A stretch of DNA of 17,736 nucleotides from Candidatus Subteraquimicrobium carltonvillense (GCA_002339355.1 DDKQ01000038.1:4459-22194), one strand, 5' to 3'; counted from the stretch's first letter, positions 1 to 7,945 are shown. Numbers and translations are program-made. The notes: generated by a model from the sequence alone, not told the origin.

Positions 1-64
1 AATGTCTAAAGTGTAAACCAAACTCGTTAATGGTCCATTTAAATTTAAGACGTAAGGTACTGAG

Positions 65-1030
65 ATGCCAAGACGAAGATTCATGCTCGATTTCGAGAGA
101 CCCATAGTGGAATTGGAGAATAGGTTAGAGGAGTTAAAGCAATCGCCCCTCTCTTCCCAGCCTGAAATAGCGGGGGAAATCGAATACCTAGAAGCTCAAG
201 TCGAGAAGTTAAAGAAGAAAGTTTATTCTGAATTAAGTCCCTGGGAAAAGGTACAAATTGCCAGACATCCAGATCGCCCCCGAACATCGGATTACATCCA
301 TTTAATCTTCACCGATTTCCTTGAACTCCATGGAGATAGACTTTTTCGGGATGACCCCGCAATTATAGGTGGACCCGCCTTTTTAGGTCACCAGAGGGTG
401 ATGATCATAGGTCATCAGAAGGGCAAGGATACCAAGGAAAATTTGTTACGAAATTTTGGTATGCCTCATCCGGAAGGTTATAGGAAGGTTTTGAGATTGA
501 TGAAACTAGCGAAGAAATTTAACATCCCCATTTTGTGTTTCATCGACACACCTGGTGCCTACCCAGGTATTGGGGCGGAGGAGAGGGGGCAAGCCATTGC
601 CATCGCCAATAATTTGATGGAAATAAGCTTGCTTTCTACACCCATAATTGTGGTGAACATCGGGGAAGGGGGAAGTGGTGGAGCTCTTGCCTTAGGTGTG
701 GGTGACAAAATCTTCATGCTGGAGAATGCGTATTATTCGGTGATTTCTCCTGAGGGTTGCGCGAGTATACTGTGGCGAGACGAATCCAAAGCTCCTGAAG
801 CTGCGCAGGCCCTAAAGCTGACGGCGGATGCCCTCTTAGAGCTGGGTATAATCGATGGAATAGTGAAGGAACCACTGGGAGGTGCCCATCATGACCCAAG
901 CTTTGTCGCCAAAGAGCTAAAGAGCATTTTGGTTGCCTCCCTCGGAGAGCTAAGATCGTATCCCCCTGATAAGCTGCTCGAACGGCGTTATAAAAGGCTA
1001 AGAGAGATTGGGATTTTTGAAGAGGGATAG
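65..1030 (+). CDS. accA: Acetyl-CoA carboxylase carboxyltransferase, alpha subunit
   Basis: AccA is the alpha half of the carboxyltransferase that moves the carboxyl group from carboxybiotin to acetyl-CoA, giving malonyl-CoA for fatty acid synthesis in the cytosol. The 321-residue length is normal for the family. The N-terminal helical segment beginning MLDFERPIVELENRLEEL is typical of AccA, and the crotonase-like core shows GDRLFRDDPAIIGG, DTPGAYPGIGAEERGQ and a glycine-rich EGGSGGALALG stretch that forms the acyl-CoA/oxyanion region. The ATG at 65 has TAAGG seven bases upstream; an in-frame ATG at 83, at the start of the conserved N-terminal segment, is the alternative start. A partner accD would be expected upstream but lies outside the window. 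It is followed 34 bases later by the fumarase alpha gene and is probably co-transcribed with it. Identification is firm. Confidence 0.96.
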   Translation: MPRRRFMLDFERPIVELENRLEELKQSPLSSQPEIAGEIEYLEAQVEKLKKKVYSELSPWEKVQIARHPDRPRTSDYIHLIFTDFLELHGDRLFRDDPAIIGGPAFLGHQRVMIIGHQKGKDTKENLLRNFGMPHPEGYRKVLRLMKLAKKFNIPILCFIDTPGAYPGIGAEERGQAIAIANNLMEISLLSTPIIVVNIGEGGSGGALALGVGDKIFMLENAYYSVISPEGCASILWRDESKAPEAAQALKLTADALLELGIIDGIVKEPLGGAHHDPSFVAKELKSILVASLGELRSYPPDKLLERRYKRLREIGIFEEG

Positions 1031-1064
1031 AAATGATGCTCCTGGTGTGTGAAGGAGAATATTC

Positions 1065-1907
1065 ATGAGAGAAATCGAAGGGAGTAAAATAACCGGTGTG
1101 ATATCGCATCTTTGCAAGGAAGCCAATTTTAGCCTACCGGATGATGTTCTCTCCGCCATCGAGACCGCTAAACTTAAAGAGGAGTCTCCAATGGGCAAGG
1201 AAGTGCTCTCCTTGATCTTGGAGAATGCGCAAGTAGCAGAACAGGAGAAGATTCCCTTATGTCAAGATACCGGATCCGTGATTGTATTTTTGGAGTTAGG
1301 GCAGGAGGTCATAATCAAAGGTGATATTTATAGGGTCATAGATGAAGGAGTTCGCCGGGGTTATGAGCAGGGTTATCTTCGAAAGTCAATGGTCAAGGAC
1401 CCCTGTTTTTCAAGGGAGAATACAGGTGACAATACTCCTGCCATTGTGCATATGGAAATCGTGCCCGGGGATGCATTGAAGATTATAGTCATGCCCAAGG
1501 GAAGCGGGAGCGAAAACATGAGCCGCCTTTCCATGCTAAAACCCGCGGAGGGCGTGGAGGGAATTATCGATTTCGTGGTGGAGACCGTTGAGATCGCGGG
1601 ACCCAATTCCTGTCCCCCCTTGATCGTGGGTGTGGGAATAGGTGGATCCTCTGAGATGGCAGCCTACCTTGCCAAAAAGGCTTTGTTGAGAAAGGTTAAA
1701 GAGGAAAATCCCTCCATTGAAGTGGCGAATCTTGAGAGGGAGCTGCTCAAAAGGATAAATCATTTGGGCATTGGACCTCAGGGTTTTGGGGGAAGAACCA
1801 CTGCTTTGGCGGTTCACGTGGAGACTTTCCCCACGCACATGGCAAGTCTTCCAGTGGCTGTGAATCTTAATTGCTATGCAGCTCGCAGAAAAGAAGCCAT
1901 TCTCTGA
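1065..1907 (+). CDS. Class I fumarate hydratase (Fe-S), alpha subunit
   Basis: This is the alpha subunit of a two-subunit, oxygen-sensitive class I fumarase (FumA N-terminal / TtdA family), which interconverts fumarate and malate using a [4Fe-4S] cluster. Three cysteines fit the known cluster ligands of the family: PLCQDTG near residue 66, NSCPPLIVGVGIGG near residue 183, and NLNCYAARRKE at the C-terminus. GSGSENMSRL and the GPQGFGGRTTA stretch are also family hallmarks. The 280-residue length matches stand-alone alpha subunits. The ATG has AAGGAG seven bases upstream. The beta subunit follows 36 bases downstream. L-tartrate dehydratase belongs to the same family, so the substrate is inferred; fumarate is more likely given the housekeeping context next to accA. 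Such split enzymes are common in anaerobes. Confidence 0.93.
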   Translation: MREIEGSKITGVISHLCKEANFSLPDDVLSAIETAKLKEESPMGKEVLSLILENAQVAEQEKIPLCQDTGSVIVFLELGQEVIIKGDIYRVIDEGVRRGYEQGYLRKSMVKDPCFSRENTGDNTPAIVHMEIVPGDALKIIVMPKGSGSENMSRLSMLKPAEGVEGIIDFVVETVEIAGPNSCPPLIVGVGIGGSSEMAAYLAKKALLRKVKEENPSIEVANLERELLKRINHLGIGPQGFGGRTTALAVHVETFPTHMASLPVAVNLNCYAARRKEAIL

Positions 1908-1943
1908 GGGATAAGGGAGAAGTCTAGAGGGAGAAGGAGGAAA

Positions 1944-2516
1944 ATGTGTCAGCCTATAAGGCTTAGTCCACCGCTTTCAGACGAGGATATTGAAAATTTA
2001 AGAATCGGTGACAAGGCCCTAATCACGGGAGCGATATATACGGCAAGAGACGCTGCCCATGGGCGTTTAATCTCCTCATTGCGGGAGGGGAGGGAGCTTC
2101 CCATCGATCTTGAGGGACAAGTCATTTACTATGTTGGCCCTACTCCCGCAAGACCAGGTCAGATCATTGGTACTGCTGGACCCACTACCAGCTCTCGAAT
2201 GGACCCATACGCTCCAAAGTTACTTGCCCTTGGTTTGAAGGGGATGATCGGCAAGGGCAAAAGATCCCAGGAGGTAAAAGAGGCATTAAAGAAGTATAAA
2301 GCCATTTACTTTGCACCACTGGGAGGTGCTGCAGCCCCCGTTCTCATCAGTAAAACCATCAAAAAATGCAAAGTGGTGGCCTATGAGGATCTGGGAACGG
2401 AAGCCATTCATGAATTTGAAGTTGAAGATTTCCCTGTAATTGTGGTGAATGACATTTACGGCGGCGATCTCTACGAAGAAGGCAGAAGGAAATATCAGAT
2501 ACTGAAATCATCTTAA
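1944..2516 (+). CDS. Class I fumarate hydratase (Fe-S), beta subunit
   Basis: This is the partner of the preceding alpha subunit and corresponds to the C-terminal domain of single-chain class I fumarases (TtdB/FumA C-terminal family). Recognisable segments are LRIGDKALITGAIYTARDAAH near the N-terminus, the substrate-binding GPTTSSRMDPY segment, GMIGKGKR, APLGGAAAPVLISKTI and VVNDIYGGDLYEEG. The 190-residue length is normal. The ATG has AAGGAGG only three bases upstream, slightly close but strong. The gene ends on TAA at 2514-2516, and its last nine bases are also the last nine bases of the convergent amidohydrolase gene, so no terminator fits between the two operons. Tartrate dehydratase beta subunit is the only serious alternative. 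Confidence 0.92.
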   Translation: MCQPIRLSPPLSDEDIENLRIGDKALITGAIYTARDAAHGRLISSLREGRELPIDLEGQVIYYVGPTPARPGQIIGTAGPTTSSRMDPYAPKLLALGLKGMIGKGKRSQEVKEALKKYKAIYFAPLGGAAAPVLISKTIKKCKVVAYEDLGTEAIHEFEVEDFPVIVVNDIYGGDLYEEGRRKYQILKSS

Positions 2517-3776
2517 TTTCGATTGCACTTTTTGGATTTGGGCTGAAATCGATTTCTCATCCAGCGTTTGGCACTTATCCCTTTCATACAACACCCTCCC
2601 GGCGACCATGGTGAAAATGACCTTTGCTTTTTCCGCGTCAACCAAGCTTAAGTAAATGTCATCATGATCGAAGGGTAACTCAACTACGATTATGTCCGCT
2701 TGCTTGCCTTCCTCTAGGGAACCAATCTGATTTTCCATCCTAAGAACCTGAGCTCCTCCCAAGGTTGCCATTTTTACTAACTGCTGTGGGGGAATCTTAT
2801 GTTGGAGGAGAGCTGTTTTAAGCTCGCTGAGTATGTTCAGATCGTCATTGCTCGCAAGGCTATCGGTGCCAAAGCCCACTCTGAGATCACTTTCAAAGAA
2901 GTTGGATAGAGGAGCGGTTCCCACCTTAAGACGTGTGTTGCTCCTGGGACAGCAAGCGATGCCCACATCTTTTTCCTTTAAGATACCGATGTCCTCCTTG
3001 TCAACATGAACGCAGTGAACTGCTATGACATTATCATCCAAGACACCCAGTTGCTCTAGGTATCGAACTGGACTCACTCCCTTCGATTGCCAGGAAAGTT
3101 TTAAACCAGCCATCTTCAAAAACCTATACTCTTCCCTGGATTCCGCCAAATGTGTTGAAAGGAGTAATCCATTATGCCGCGCCCATTCGCTTAAAGATTG
3201 AAATACCCGAGGGGCAACGGTATAAGTAGCGTGGGGAGATATCCCCATGTTGAGGAGACCATTCCCGCATTTTTCTTTCCAATATTGGATGATTTTTTCT
3301 GACTCTGAGATTTTCTGATCAGCTTTTGCATCGTCAATTTCTATGACTTCGTGAAATGCAAGACCCCGAAGCTCCGATTGGAGTAGGATTTCAAATCCTG
3401 GTCCAAAGCTTATTATATTGGCCACGCAGGTAACTCCGGATTTAATGCACTCCAAAGCTCCGAGTAGGGCTGAGACCTTCCAATCACTCAAGGAAAGCTT
3501 TCTGCTCTTCTTAACCAGCTCTACGATCCAGGGGAAGAAGGACAAATTCTTGAGAATCCCCCTGAAGGCGCTGTATTCAAGATGAGTATGAGTGTTGACG
3601 AGGCCCGGCATGATGATGGCTCGTCCGAAATCAATCAGGGGTTCTTTTGGGTGAACTTTTTTCAGTTCTTCCTTGGAGCCCACGGCCTTAATCACATCTT
3701 TTGAGATCAAGACCGCTCCATCATCGATGAGTTCTCTGGTGATCGGCAGAACCCATTTAGCGGTAAGCAGCATCAT
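2508..3776 (-). CDS. mqnX: Amidohydrolase-family deaminase, probable aminofutalosine deaminase (MqnX)
   Basis: This 422-residue member of the TrzN/SsnA/MTA-SAH deaminase branch of the amidohydrolase superfamily is predicted to deaminate an adenosine-type nucleoside to the inosine form. All metal and catalytic residues are visible: HTH at 63-65, SPHATYTV at 180-187, THLAE with H209 and E212, AVHCVHVD with H254, and GTDSLASNDD with D305. In sequence alone it could be an MTA, SAH or 5'-deoxyadenosine deaminase. Its place at the end of the mqnE-mqnA-mqnC strand, beside a nucleoside-cleaving protein, makes 6-amino-6-deoxyfutalosine the likeliest substrate (inference). The start lies 25 bases after the MTAP-like stop; the SD (GATGGGAT) is weak, and an ATG one codon later is also possible. 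The 3' end overlaps the fumarase beta gene by 9 bp. Confidence 0.8.
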   Translation of the reverse strand: MMLLTAKWVLPITRELIDDGAVLISKDVIKAVGSKEELKKVHPKEPLIDFGRAIIMPGLVNTHTHLEYSAFRGILKNLSFFPWIVELVKKSRKLSLSDWKVSALLGALECIKSGVTCVANIISFGPGFEILLQSELRGLAFHEVIEIDDAKADQKISESEKIIQYWKEKCGNGLLNMGISPHATYTVAPRVFQSLSEWARHNGLLLSTHLAESREEYRFLKMAGLKLSWQSKGVSPVRYLEQLGVLDDNVIAVHCVHVDKEDIGILKEKDVGIACCPRSNTRLKVGTAPLSNFFESDLRVGFGTDSLASNDDLNILSELKTALLQHKIPPQQLVKMATLGGAQVLRMENQIGSLEEGKQADIIVVELPFDHDDIYLSLVDAEKAKVIFTMVAGRVLYERDKCQTLDEKSISAQIQKVQSKLR

Positions 3777-3801
3777 ATCCCATCTGGTTGAAAGCCGAAA
3801 G

Positions 3802-4638
3802 CTAATCTTTTAACAGGGTGGGTTTTCGAAATTCCATGCATCCGCATTTTTCTTGAGAGTCCGTTATATTTATTAGGGCTTCCAGAACTATCTGACCAAT
3901 TTTCTTTGATTCTTTGTGGAAGATATCTTTAAGCTCATCATGCTCCCAATCTTTCACTATTCCTTCAGCGTAGTTTACCACCATATAAACTCCAGCGTAG
4001 CAAGCTCCGATATCTCTTGCCAGATAGACTTCTGGAGAAAGGCTTTGACCGACGATATCCGCACCGAATTGCCTCATCATGGAGACTTCCGCGCGGCTCT
4101 CGAATCTAGGACCTTCGGTGACTAGATAAATCCCCCCCTCGAAGACCCTTCCTAGGTGATATTTTTGGACGGAGGAGAGCAGTGCGGCGTGTACCTGAGG
4201 ACATATGGGCTGGCGCATGATTAAGAGGTATTCTCCCACTACGGTTAATCCCTTCCGACCGGTAAAATCGATGAAATCTGTGGGGATAATGATATCTCTG
4301 GGGTTAAGGAGGTGGTTTATGCTTCCCACCCCACCCTCGGCGATGATTTTCTTTACCCCAGCTTCTTTAAGTACCCAAAATACTCCACTGGAGGCCTCAC
4401 CTCTATCCATCTTGGGTCTCCAACCATGCATTTTACAGGTCAGAACCCGTTTTTTCCCATTTTGATTATCTAAGATGGTGAAGAGCTTGAAGCGAGGACT
4501 CTCCCCGAAGGGGGTTTCAAAGGCGAGGTTAGAGTTGATTATCTCTATTCCACTAACACCGACTTCTTCGGGGAAATCGATAGAAAATGTACTTGAACCT
4601 CCGATGATGGCAAAACTCGCCTCTGGTATCTTCTTCAT
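3802..4638 (-). CDS. MTAP/PNP-family nucleoside phosphorylase-like protein, candidate futalosine-cleaving enzyme
   Basis: This 278-residue protein has the methylthioadenosine phosphorylase fold signature: AIIGGSSTFS at the N-terminus, TEGPRFESRAE at 174-184, and GADIVGQSLSPEVYLARDIGACYAG at about 192-216. By eye against human MTAP, the two aspartates that hold adenine (D220, D222) are N222 and A224 here, which fits a 6-oxopurine (hypoxanthine-type) base as in PNPs. The same alignment puts M70 at phosphate-binding R60 and G102 at T93, so phosphate use is in doubt, although the histidine after R60 is kept (H71). The neighbour is an adenosine-type deaminase and mqnB is absent, so cleavage of futalosine, methylthioinosine or 5'-deoxyinosine is plausible. 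The C-terminal tail ESQEKCGC-like region (about 259-278) is family-atypical. The SD is GGGAG before the ATG. Family call firm; substrate inferred. Confidence 0.82.
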   Translation of the reverse strand: MKKIPEASFAIIGGSSTFSIDFPEEVGVSGIEIINSNLAFETPFGESPRFKLFTILDNQNGKKRVLTCKMHGWRPKMDRGEASSGVFWVLKEAGVKKIIAEGGVGSINHLLNPRDIIIPTDFIDFTGRKGLTVVGEYLLIMRQPICPQVHAALLSSVQKYHLGRVFEGGIYLVTEGPRFESRAEVSMMRQFGADIVGQSLSPEVYLARDIGACYAGVYMVVNYAEGIVKDWEHDELKDIFHKESKKIGQIVLEALINITDSQEKCGCMEFRKPTLLKD

Positions 4639-4789
4639 GACCTACTCCCAAATTAAAAGTTTAGTCAGTTTTAATTTCCGAGTCCAAGGATATTCCCCTA
4701 AAAATCCAAAGTGTTCACTCGAACAAACTGTGTTTTTCCTTTTTAGATTTTTAAGAATTTTGTCTCGAACGGAAACATGTTTCAGTTAT
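4639..4789. other. 151-bp gap between mqnC and the MTAP-like gene
   Basis: This gap separates two minus-strand gene pairs. It holds a perfect 12-bp palindrome, GAAACATGTTTC at 4772-4783, seven bases past the mqnC stop region, and a short inverted repeat TGTTC-N4-GAACA at 4712-4725. No hairpin followed by a T-run was found in the minus direction, so there is no visible intrinsic terminator. A weak minus-strand promoter (TTGGAC, then TAAACT after 18 bases) may lie near the MTAP-like gene. Whether the last two genes are read from the mqnE promoter or have their own is open. Confidence 0.4.
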
Positions 4790-5857
4790 TTAAAATATCT
4801 TTAAAATGCCATAAAGGGTGTTGCGTTGGGCGGGAATCATGCGCGCATCTTTGATCACCCTGATCATTTCCCCCTTGGGCATCCTGTGAGAAACTCCCGT
4901 TGCTTTGACCACGTTTTCCTCGATCATAGTACTTCCCAAATCATTGGCGCCAAATGCCAAAGCCACCTGCCCGATTTTTGCTCCCTGGGTGACCCAGGAG
5001 GCTTGAATGTTGGGAATGTTGTCCAGGAATAGACGTGATATGGCCAGTGTTTTTAAATAGTCAAAGGCACCGGTAGTCTCGCCTCCCAGGGCTGTATGAC
5101 CTGGTTGATATGTCCAGGGGATAAAGGCGGTGAAGCCACCCTTTTTATCTTGGAGATTTCTGATTTGCTCCAGATGCTTCAATCTATGCTCGAAGGTTTC
5201 CACACTGCCGAACATCATCGTCGCCGTGGTGGGCATCTTCAAGTTATGAGCCACTTCCATGACTTTCAGCCAGTCTTGCGTGCCAATCTTATTTGGGCTG
5301 ATATGTTCACGGATATCATCGGCTAGTATCTCTGCTCCTCCCCCGGGAAGGGAATCTAATCCCGCCTTTTTGAACTCTTGGAGGGTCTCCTCGATGGTAA
5401 GTCCTGAAATCCTGGAGATATGAACGATCTCGGGAGGGGAGAAGGAGTGAATGTGGATATCAAAATTTGCTTTTATGCTTAGGAGCAGATCTGTGTAATA
5501 ATCGATGGTTAAATCGGGGTGAAGTCCTCCCTGAAGCAAAATCTCTGTCCCATCCAACTCTAGAGTTTCTTTAATCTTTTTAAACATCTCATCTTTAGTC
5601 AATAAGTAAGCTTCAGGGTGACCCTTTTCGCGGTAGAAAGCACAGAACCTACATTTGGTTATGCAAATATTCGTGTAATTGATATTCCGGCCGATGACGA
5701 AGGTGACGATACTGTCGGGATGGTATTTCTTTCTCACACTATCGGCTGCCAATCCCAGTGGGATCAAATTTTCCTCTTTGAAAAGCGTGAGACACTCATC
5801 GACGGATAATCTACCTCCTCGAATTGTCTTTTCTAGCGCGTGATCCGCGTCCTTCAC
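4790..5857 (-). CDS. mqnC: Cyclic dehypoxanthinylfutalosine synthase (radical SAM)
   Basis: MqnC is a radical SAM enzyme that cyclises dehypoxanthine futalosine, a late step of the futalosine menaquinone pathway. The cluster-binding CxxxCxxC is at C65, C69 and C72 (NICITKCRFCAFYR). MqnC-specific segments separate it from its paralogue MqnE: TTATMMFGSVETFEHRL, GGFTAFIPWTYQPGHT, IQASWVTQGAKIGQ and GSTMIEENVV. The 355-residue length is usual. It starts on GTG at 5855-5857, whose bases overlap the mqnA stop as GTGA; AGGTG lies seven bases upstream. This overlap points to translational coupling with mqnA. It needs S-adenosylmethionine, a [4Fe-4S] cluster and anoxic or reducing conditions. Confidence 0.94.
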   Translation of the reverse strand: MKDADHALEKTIRGGRLSVDECLTLFKEENLIPLGLAADSVRKKYHPDSIVTFVIGRNINYTNICITKCRFCAFYREKGHPEAYLLTKDEMFKKIKETLELDGTEILLQGGLHPDLTIDYYTDLLLSIKANFDIHIHSFSPPEIVHISRISGLTIEETLQEFKKAGLDSLPGGGAEILADDIREHISPNKIGTQDWLKVMEVAHNLKMPTTATMMFGSVETFEHRLKHLEQIRNLQDKKGGFTAFIPWTYQPGHTALGGETTGAFDYLKTLAISRLFLDNIPNIQASWVTQGAKIGQVALAFGANDLGSTMIEENVVKATGVSHRMPKGEMIRVIKDARMIPAQRNTLYGILKIF

Positions 5858-6684
5858 AGCGCATCACCTGTGAAATTTAGCGGAGCCACCTCATCTACCA
5901 AACCCAGCTCCTGGGATTTTTGAAGGAAGAATAGAAGTCCTTCTTGATACGGAAGGGAGAAATCGAAGTGGAGAGCAGCGAAGTAACTTTTCAGAAAACC
6001 CACTGGGAATATCTCCCAGCGAGCGGCATATTCGGCGATCTGATCAAGATTCTCTTTGGAATATTCCAGGGATTTGTAAAGTGCTTGATGCACTTCCTTC
6101 ACCAATCCCGGCTTGGTTTTGACGAATTCTCTATGCACAGCCCAGACGGCGTAAACCATCTTCCTCCCACAGAAGTCAAGCCATTCCGAGCCGAGATCGT
6201 ACTTCAGAAGCGGACTTGGTTGATACAGTGCTCGAAGGGCATCATCCCCTATGAGCAGGGCGGCATCGGCTTCTCGCATCATTTGAGGAAGATCTGGTGG
6301 ATATTCGATGTAGATGGGAGTCACTTGATACTTATAGTGAAGGAGTATTTTGACTAGGGCCTGGGAGGTGACCGAAGTATTGGTTAAGGCAACTGTTTTA
6401 CCATTTAATTCATCAAGAGGTACATTACTAACCAAGAGGATGCTCTTTACCTCTCCATCGGAGCTGACTGAAAGGTTCGGTAGAAGGAGAAGCGATTTGT
6501 GGTAACGGCAGTAGTCTATGGCGGGGATGGGAGCGATGTCTAGCTTGCCGGAGAGCAACCCTGTGGTCAGCTCTCTGGGTGATCCCTTAATTAGTTCCAC
6601 GTTGAGCAAGACATCATTTTTAACCAATCCATAGTAAAGAGGAAGGCAGTTTAGGAATTGAATGTGACCGAGCCGGGGTCGCAT
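5854..6684 (-). CDS. mqnA: Chorismate dehydratase
   Basis: MqnA removes water from chorismate to give 3-[(1-carboxyvinyl)oxy]benzoate, the entry step to futalosine-type menaquinone synthesis. It has a periplasmic-binding-protein-like fold without a signal peptide. Recognisable segments are the N-terminal RLGHIQFLNCLPLYYGL, the GSPRELTTGLLSGKLDIAPIPAIDY stretch and ALLIGDDAL. The length, 276 residues, is typical. Two in-frame ATGs are possible, at 6690 and 6684. The SD AGGAG at 6691-6695 touches the first and sits six bases before the second, so the second is chosen. The gene follows mqnE after a few bases and overlaps mqnC by four bases, so the three are one operon. Confidence 0.93.
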   Translation of the reverse strand: MRPRLGHIQFLNCLPLYYGLVKNDVLLNVELIKGSPRELTTGLLSGKLDIAPIPAIDYCRYHKSLLLLPNLSVSSDGEVKSILLVSNVPLDELNGKTVALTNTSVTSQALVKILLHYKYQVTPIYIEYPPDLPQMMREADAALLIGDDALRALYQPSPLLKYDLGSEWLDFCGRKMVYAVWAVHREFVKTKPGLVKEVHQALYKSLEYSKENLDQIAEYAARWEIFPVGFLKSYFAALHFDFSLPYQEGLLFFLQKSQELGLVDEVAPLNFTGDAL

Positions 6685-6693
6685 TGACATCTC

Positions 6694-7830
6694 CTAGTTA
6701 TATGTCTTCAGGATGTTATAGACGGTGTCTCTTTCCACAGGAGTTCGACCGGCGTCTTTGATCGACTTGATCAGTGCCGATTTGGATATGGCTTCTGGGG
6801 TTTCAGCTCCGGCGGCATGGGTGATTTTCTCCTCCACTATGGTCCCGTCTATATCATCGACGCCAAAGGCAAGCGATATTTGAGCGAGTTTTATTCCTAT
6901 CATTATCCAGAAGGCTTTAATGTGATCGAAGTTGTCCAACATTAACCTGGCTATAGCCAGCGTTTTTAGGTCATCGCGCCCGGTAGTGAAGCTGAGCCGA
7001 GATAACTCAGTGTTTTTGGGGTGAAAGGCTAGGGGGATAAAGGCTTGAAATCCTCCGGTTTCGTCCTGGAGGGATCGTAGTCTGATGAGATGGTCCACTC
7101 GTTCCTCGATGGTTTCGATATGACCGTAAAGCATCGTCGCGTTCGACTTTACGCCGAGTTTATGAGCCGTGCGCATTATCTCCAACCAGCGACTCCCGCT
7201 TATCTTTTTCTTCCAGGCCTTTTTACGGGCCCGCTCGCTGAAAATCTCCGCTCCTCCTCCGGGGAGGGATCCCAATCCCACATCCTTAAGTTGTCTCAAT
7301 ACTCCTTCGGTGGAAAGCCCTGAGATTCTAGAGAAGTAATCTATCTCCACCGCTGTGAAGGCTTGGATATGCACGTGGGGAAGAGCCTTTCTAAGTCCTT
7401 TGACCATCTCCAGGTAAAAGGTAAAAGGAAGGTCGGGGTGAAGACCGCCCACGATATGGAGCTCGGTGATACCACTTGGTGCGGATTCCAAAGCGGCCTC
7501 CATAATCTCATCCAGACTCATGGTGTAGGCATCAAGATCTTTTTTGTCTCGACTAAAGGCGCAGAATTTGCACCTGTTAATACATATGTTGGTTGGATTG
7601 ATGTGCCTATTGTTGATGAAATAAACGTAGTTACCAGTTTTTCTCTGTTTTACCAGGTCGGCGAGGCAGCCAATTTGAAGCAGATCATCTGATTGGTAGA
7701 GTCTGATCCCATCTTCCCTCGAAAGCCGTTCCCCCACTAGGATTTTTTCGAAGATATCGGATAAATTTCCGTCTTTAAGGAAATTTTGCACTGTCCTCTC
7801 TTGATATACACTCGAGGATTTCTCCGACAT
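6694..7830 (-). CDS. mqnE: Aminofutalosine synthase (radical SAM)
   Basis: MqnE joins the MqnA product to the adenosyl part of S-adenosylmethionine, forming aminodeoxyfutalosine. The radical SAM CxxxCxxC is NICINRCKFCAF (C83, C87, C90 from the chosen start). MqnE-type segments are SNATMLYGHIETIEERV, GGFQAFIPLAFHPKNTELS, HIKAFWIMIGIKLAQ and GTIVEEKITHAAGA. The reading frame is open back to 7944, but the ATG at 7830 is preferred. It has AAGGAG six bases upstream, gives a usual 378-residue protein, and the 38 extra codons would run through a good minus-strand promoter. It is the first gene of the minus-strand menaquinone operon and a paralogue of the downstream mqnC. Confidence 0.94.
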   Translation of the reverse strand: MSEKSSSVYQERTVQNFLKDGNLSDIFEKILVGERLSREDGIRLYQSDDLLQIGCLADLVKQRKTGNYVYFINNRHINPTNICINRCKFCAFSRDKKDLDAYTMSLDEIMEAALESAPSGITELHIVGGLHPDLPFTFYLEMVKGLRKALPHVHIQAFTAVEIDYFSRISGLSTEGVLRQLKDVGLGSLPGGGAEIFSERARKKAWKKKISGSRWLEIMRTAHKLGVKSNATMLYGHIETIEERVDHLIRLRSLQDETGGFQAFIPLAFHPKNTELSRLSFTTGRDDLKTLAIARLMLDNFDHIKAFWIMIGIKLAQISLAFGVDDIDGTIVEEKITHAAGAETPEAISKSALIKSIKDAGRTPVERDTVYNILKTYN

Positions 7831-7836
7831 CGAGAA

Positions 7837-7842
7837 CTCCTT
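7837..7842 (-). promoter_or_regulatory. Ribosome binding site fixing the mqnE start
   Basis: On the minus strand this reads AAGGAG and lies six bases before the ATG at 7828-7830. It decides for the internal ATG over the longer open frame starting at 7944. Confidence 0.8.
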
Positions 7843-7867
7843 AAAATGGGAGGGTTGAACTTGTAGT

Positions 7868-7896
7868 AGTATACCTTCTTTTTGAGATTCTTTGAA
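7868..7896 (-). promoter_or_regulatory. Probable promoter of the mqnE-mqnA-mqnC operon
   Basis: On the minus strand a -10 box TATACT (7868-7873) is preceded after 17 bases by TTCAAA (7891-7896) as a moderate -35 box. Transcription would start some 30 bases before the mqnE start codon and leave the SD intact. The match is by eye against the sigma-70 consensus. Confidence 0.5.
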
Positions 7897-7917
7897 GACG
7901 TTTCTCTGAAAAATTGT

Positions 7918-7945
7918 TTGAAAAACGGAGCTTTTGATATACAAT
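7918..7945 (+). promoter_or_regulatory. Probable promoter of the ubiE-mqnL-mqnP-ubiX operon
   Basis: TTGAAA (7918-7923) and TACAAT (7940-7945) are separated by 16 bases, a good sigma-70-type pair, about 40 bases before the ubiE start. It is divergent from the mqnE promoter and only some 20 bases away from it, so one regulator bound here could control both arms. Confidence 0.5.

Noticed and set aside
714..1109. 131-codon minus-strand open frame across accA and fumarase alpha
   Set aside because: It overlaps two firm genes and resembles no protein family.
4712..4725. LexA/SOS-type box
   Set aside because: The arms are GTTC-N4-GAAC, the reverse order of the Gram-positive GAAC-N4-GTTC box, and the neighbouring genes are not repair genes.
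5944..6357. 137-codon plus-strand open frame inside mqnA
   Set aside because: Shadow of mqnA, without recognisable motifs.
7831..7944. Longer mqnE with 38 more N-terminal residues
   Set aside because: The extra part lacks an SD, overlaps a good minus-strand promoter and is not typical of MqnE; the ATG at 7830 has AAGGAG at ideal spacing.
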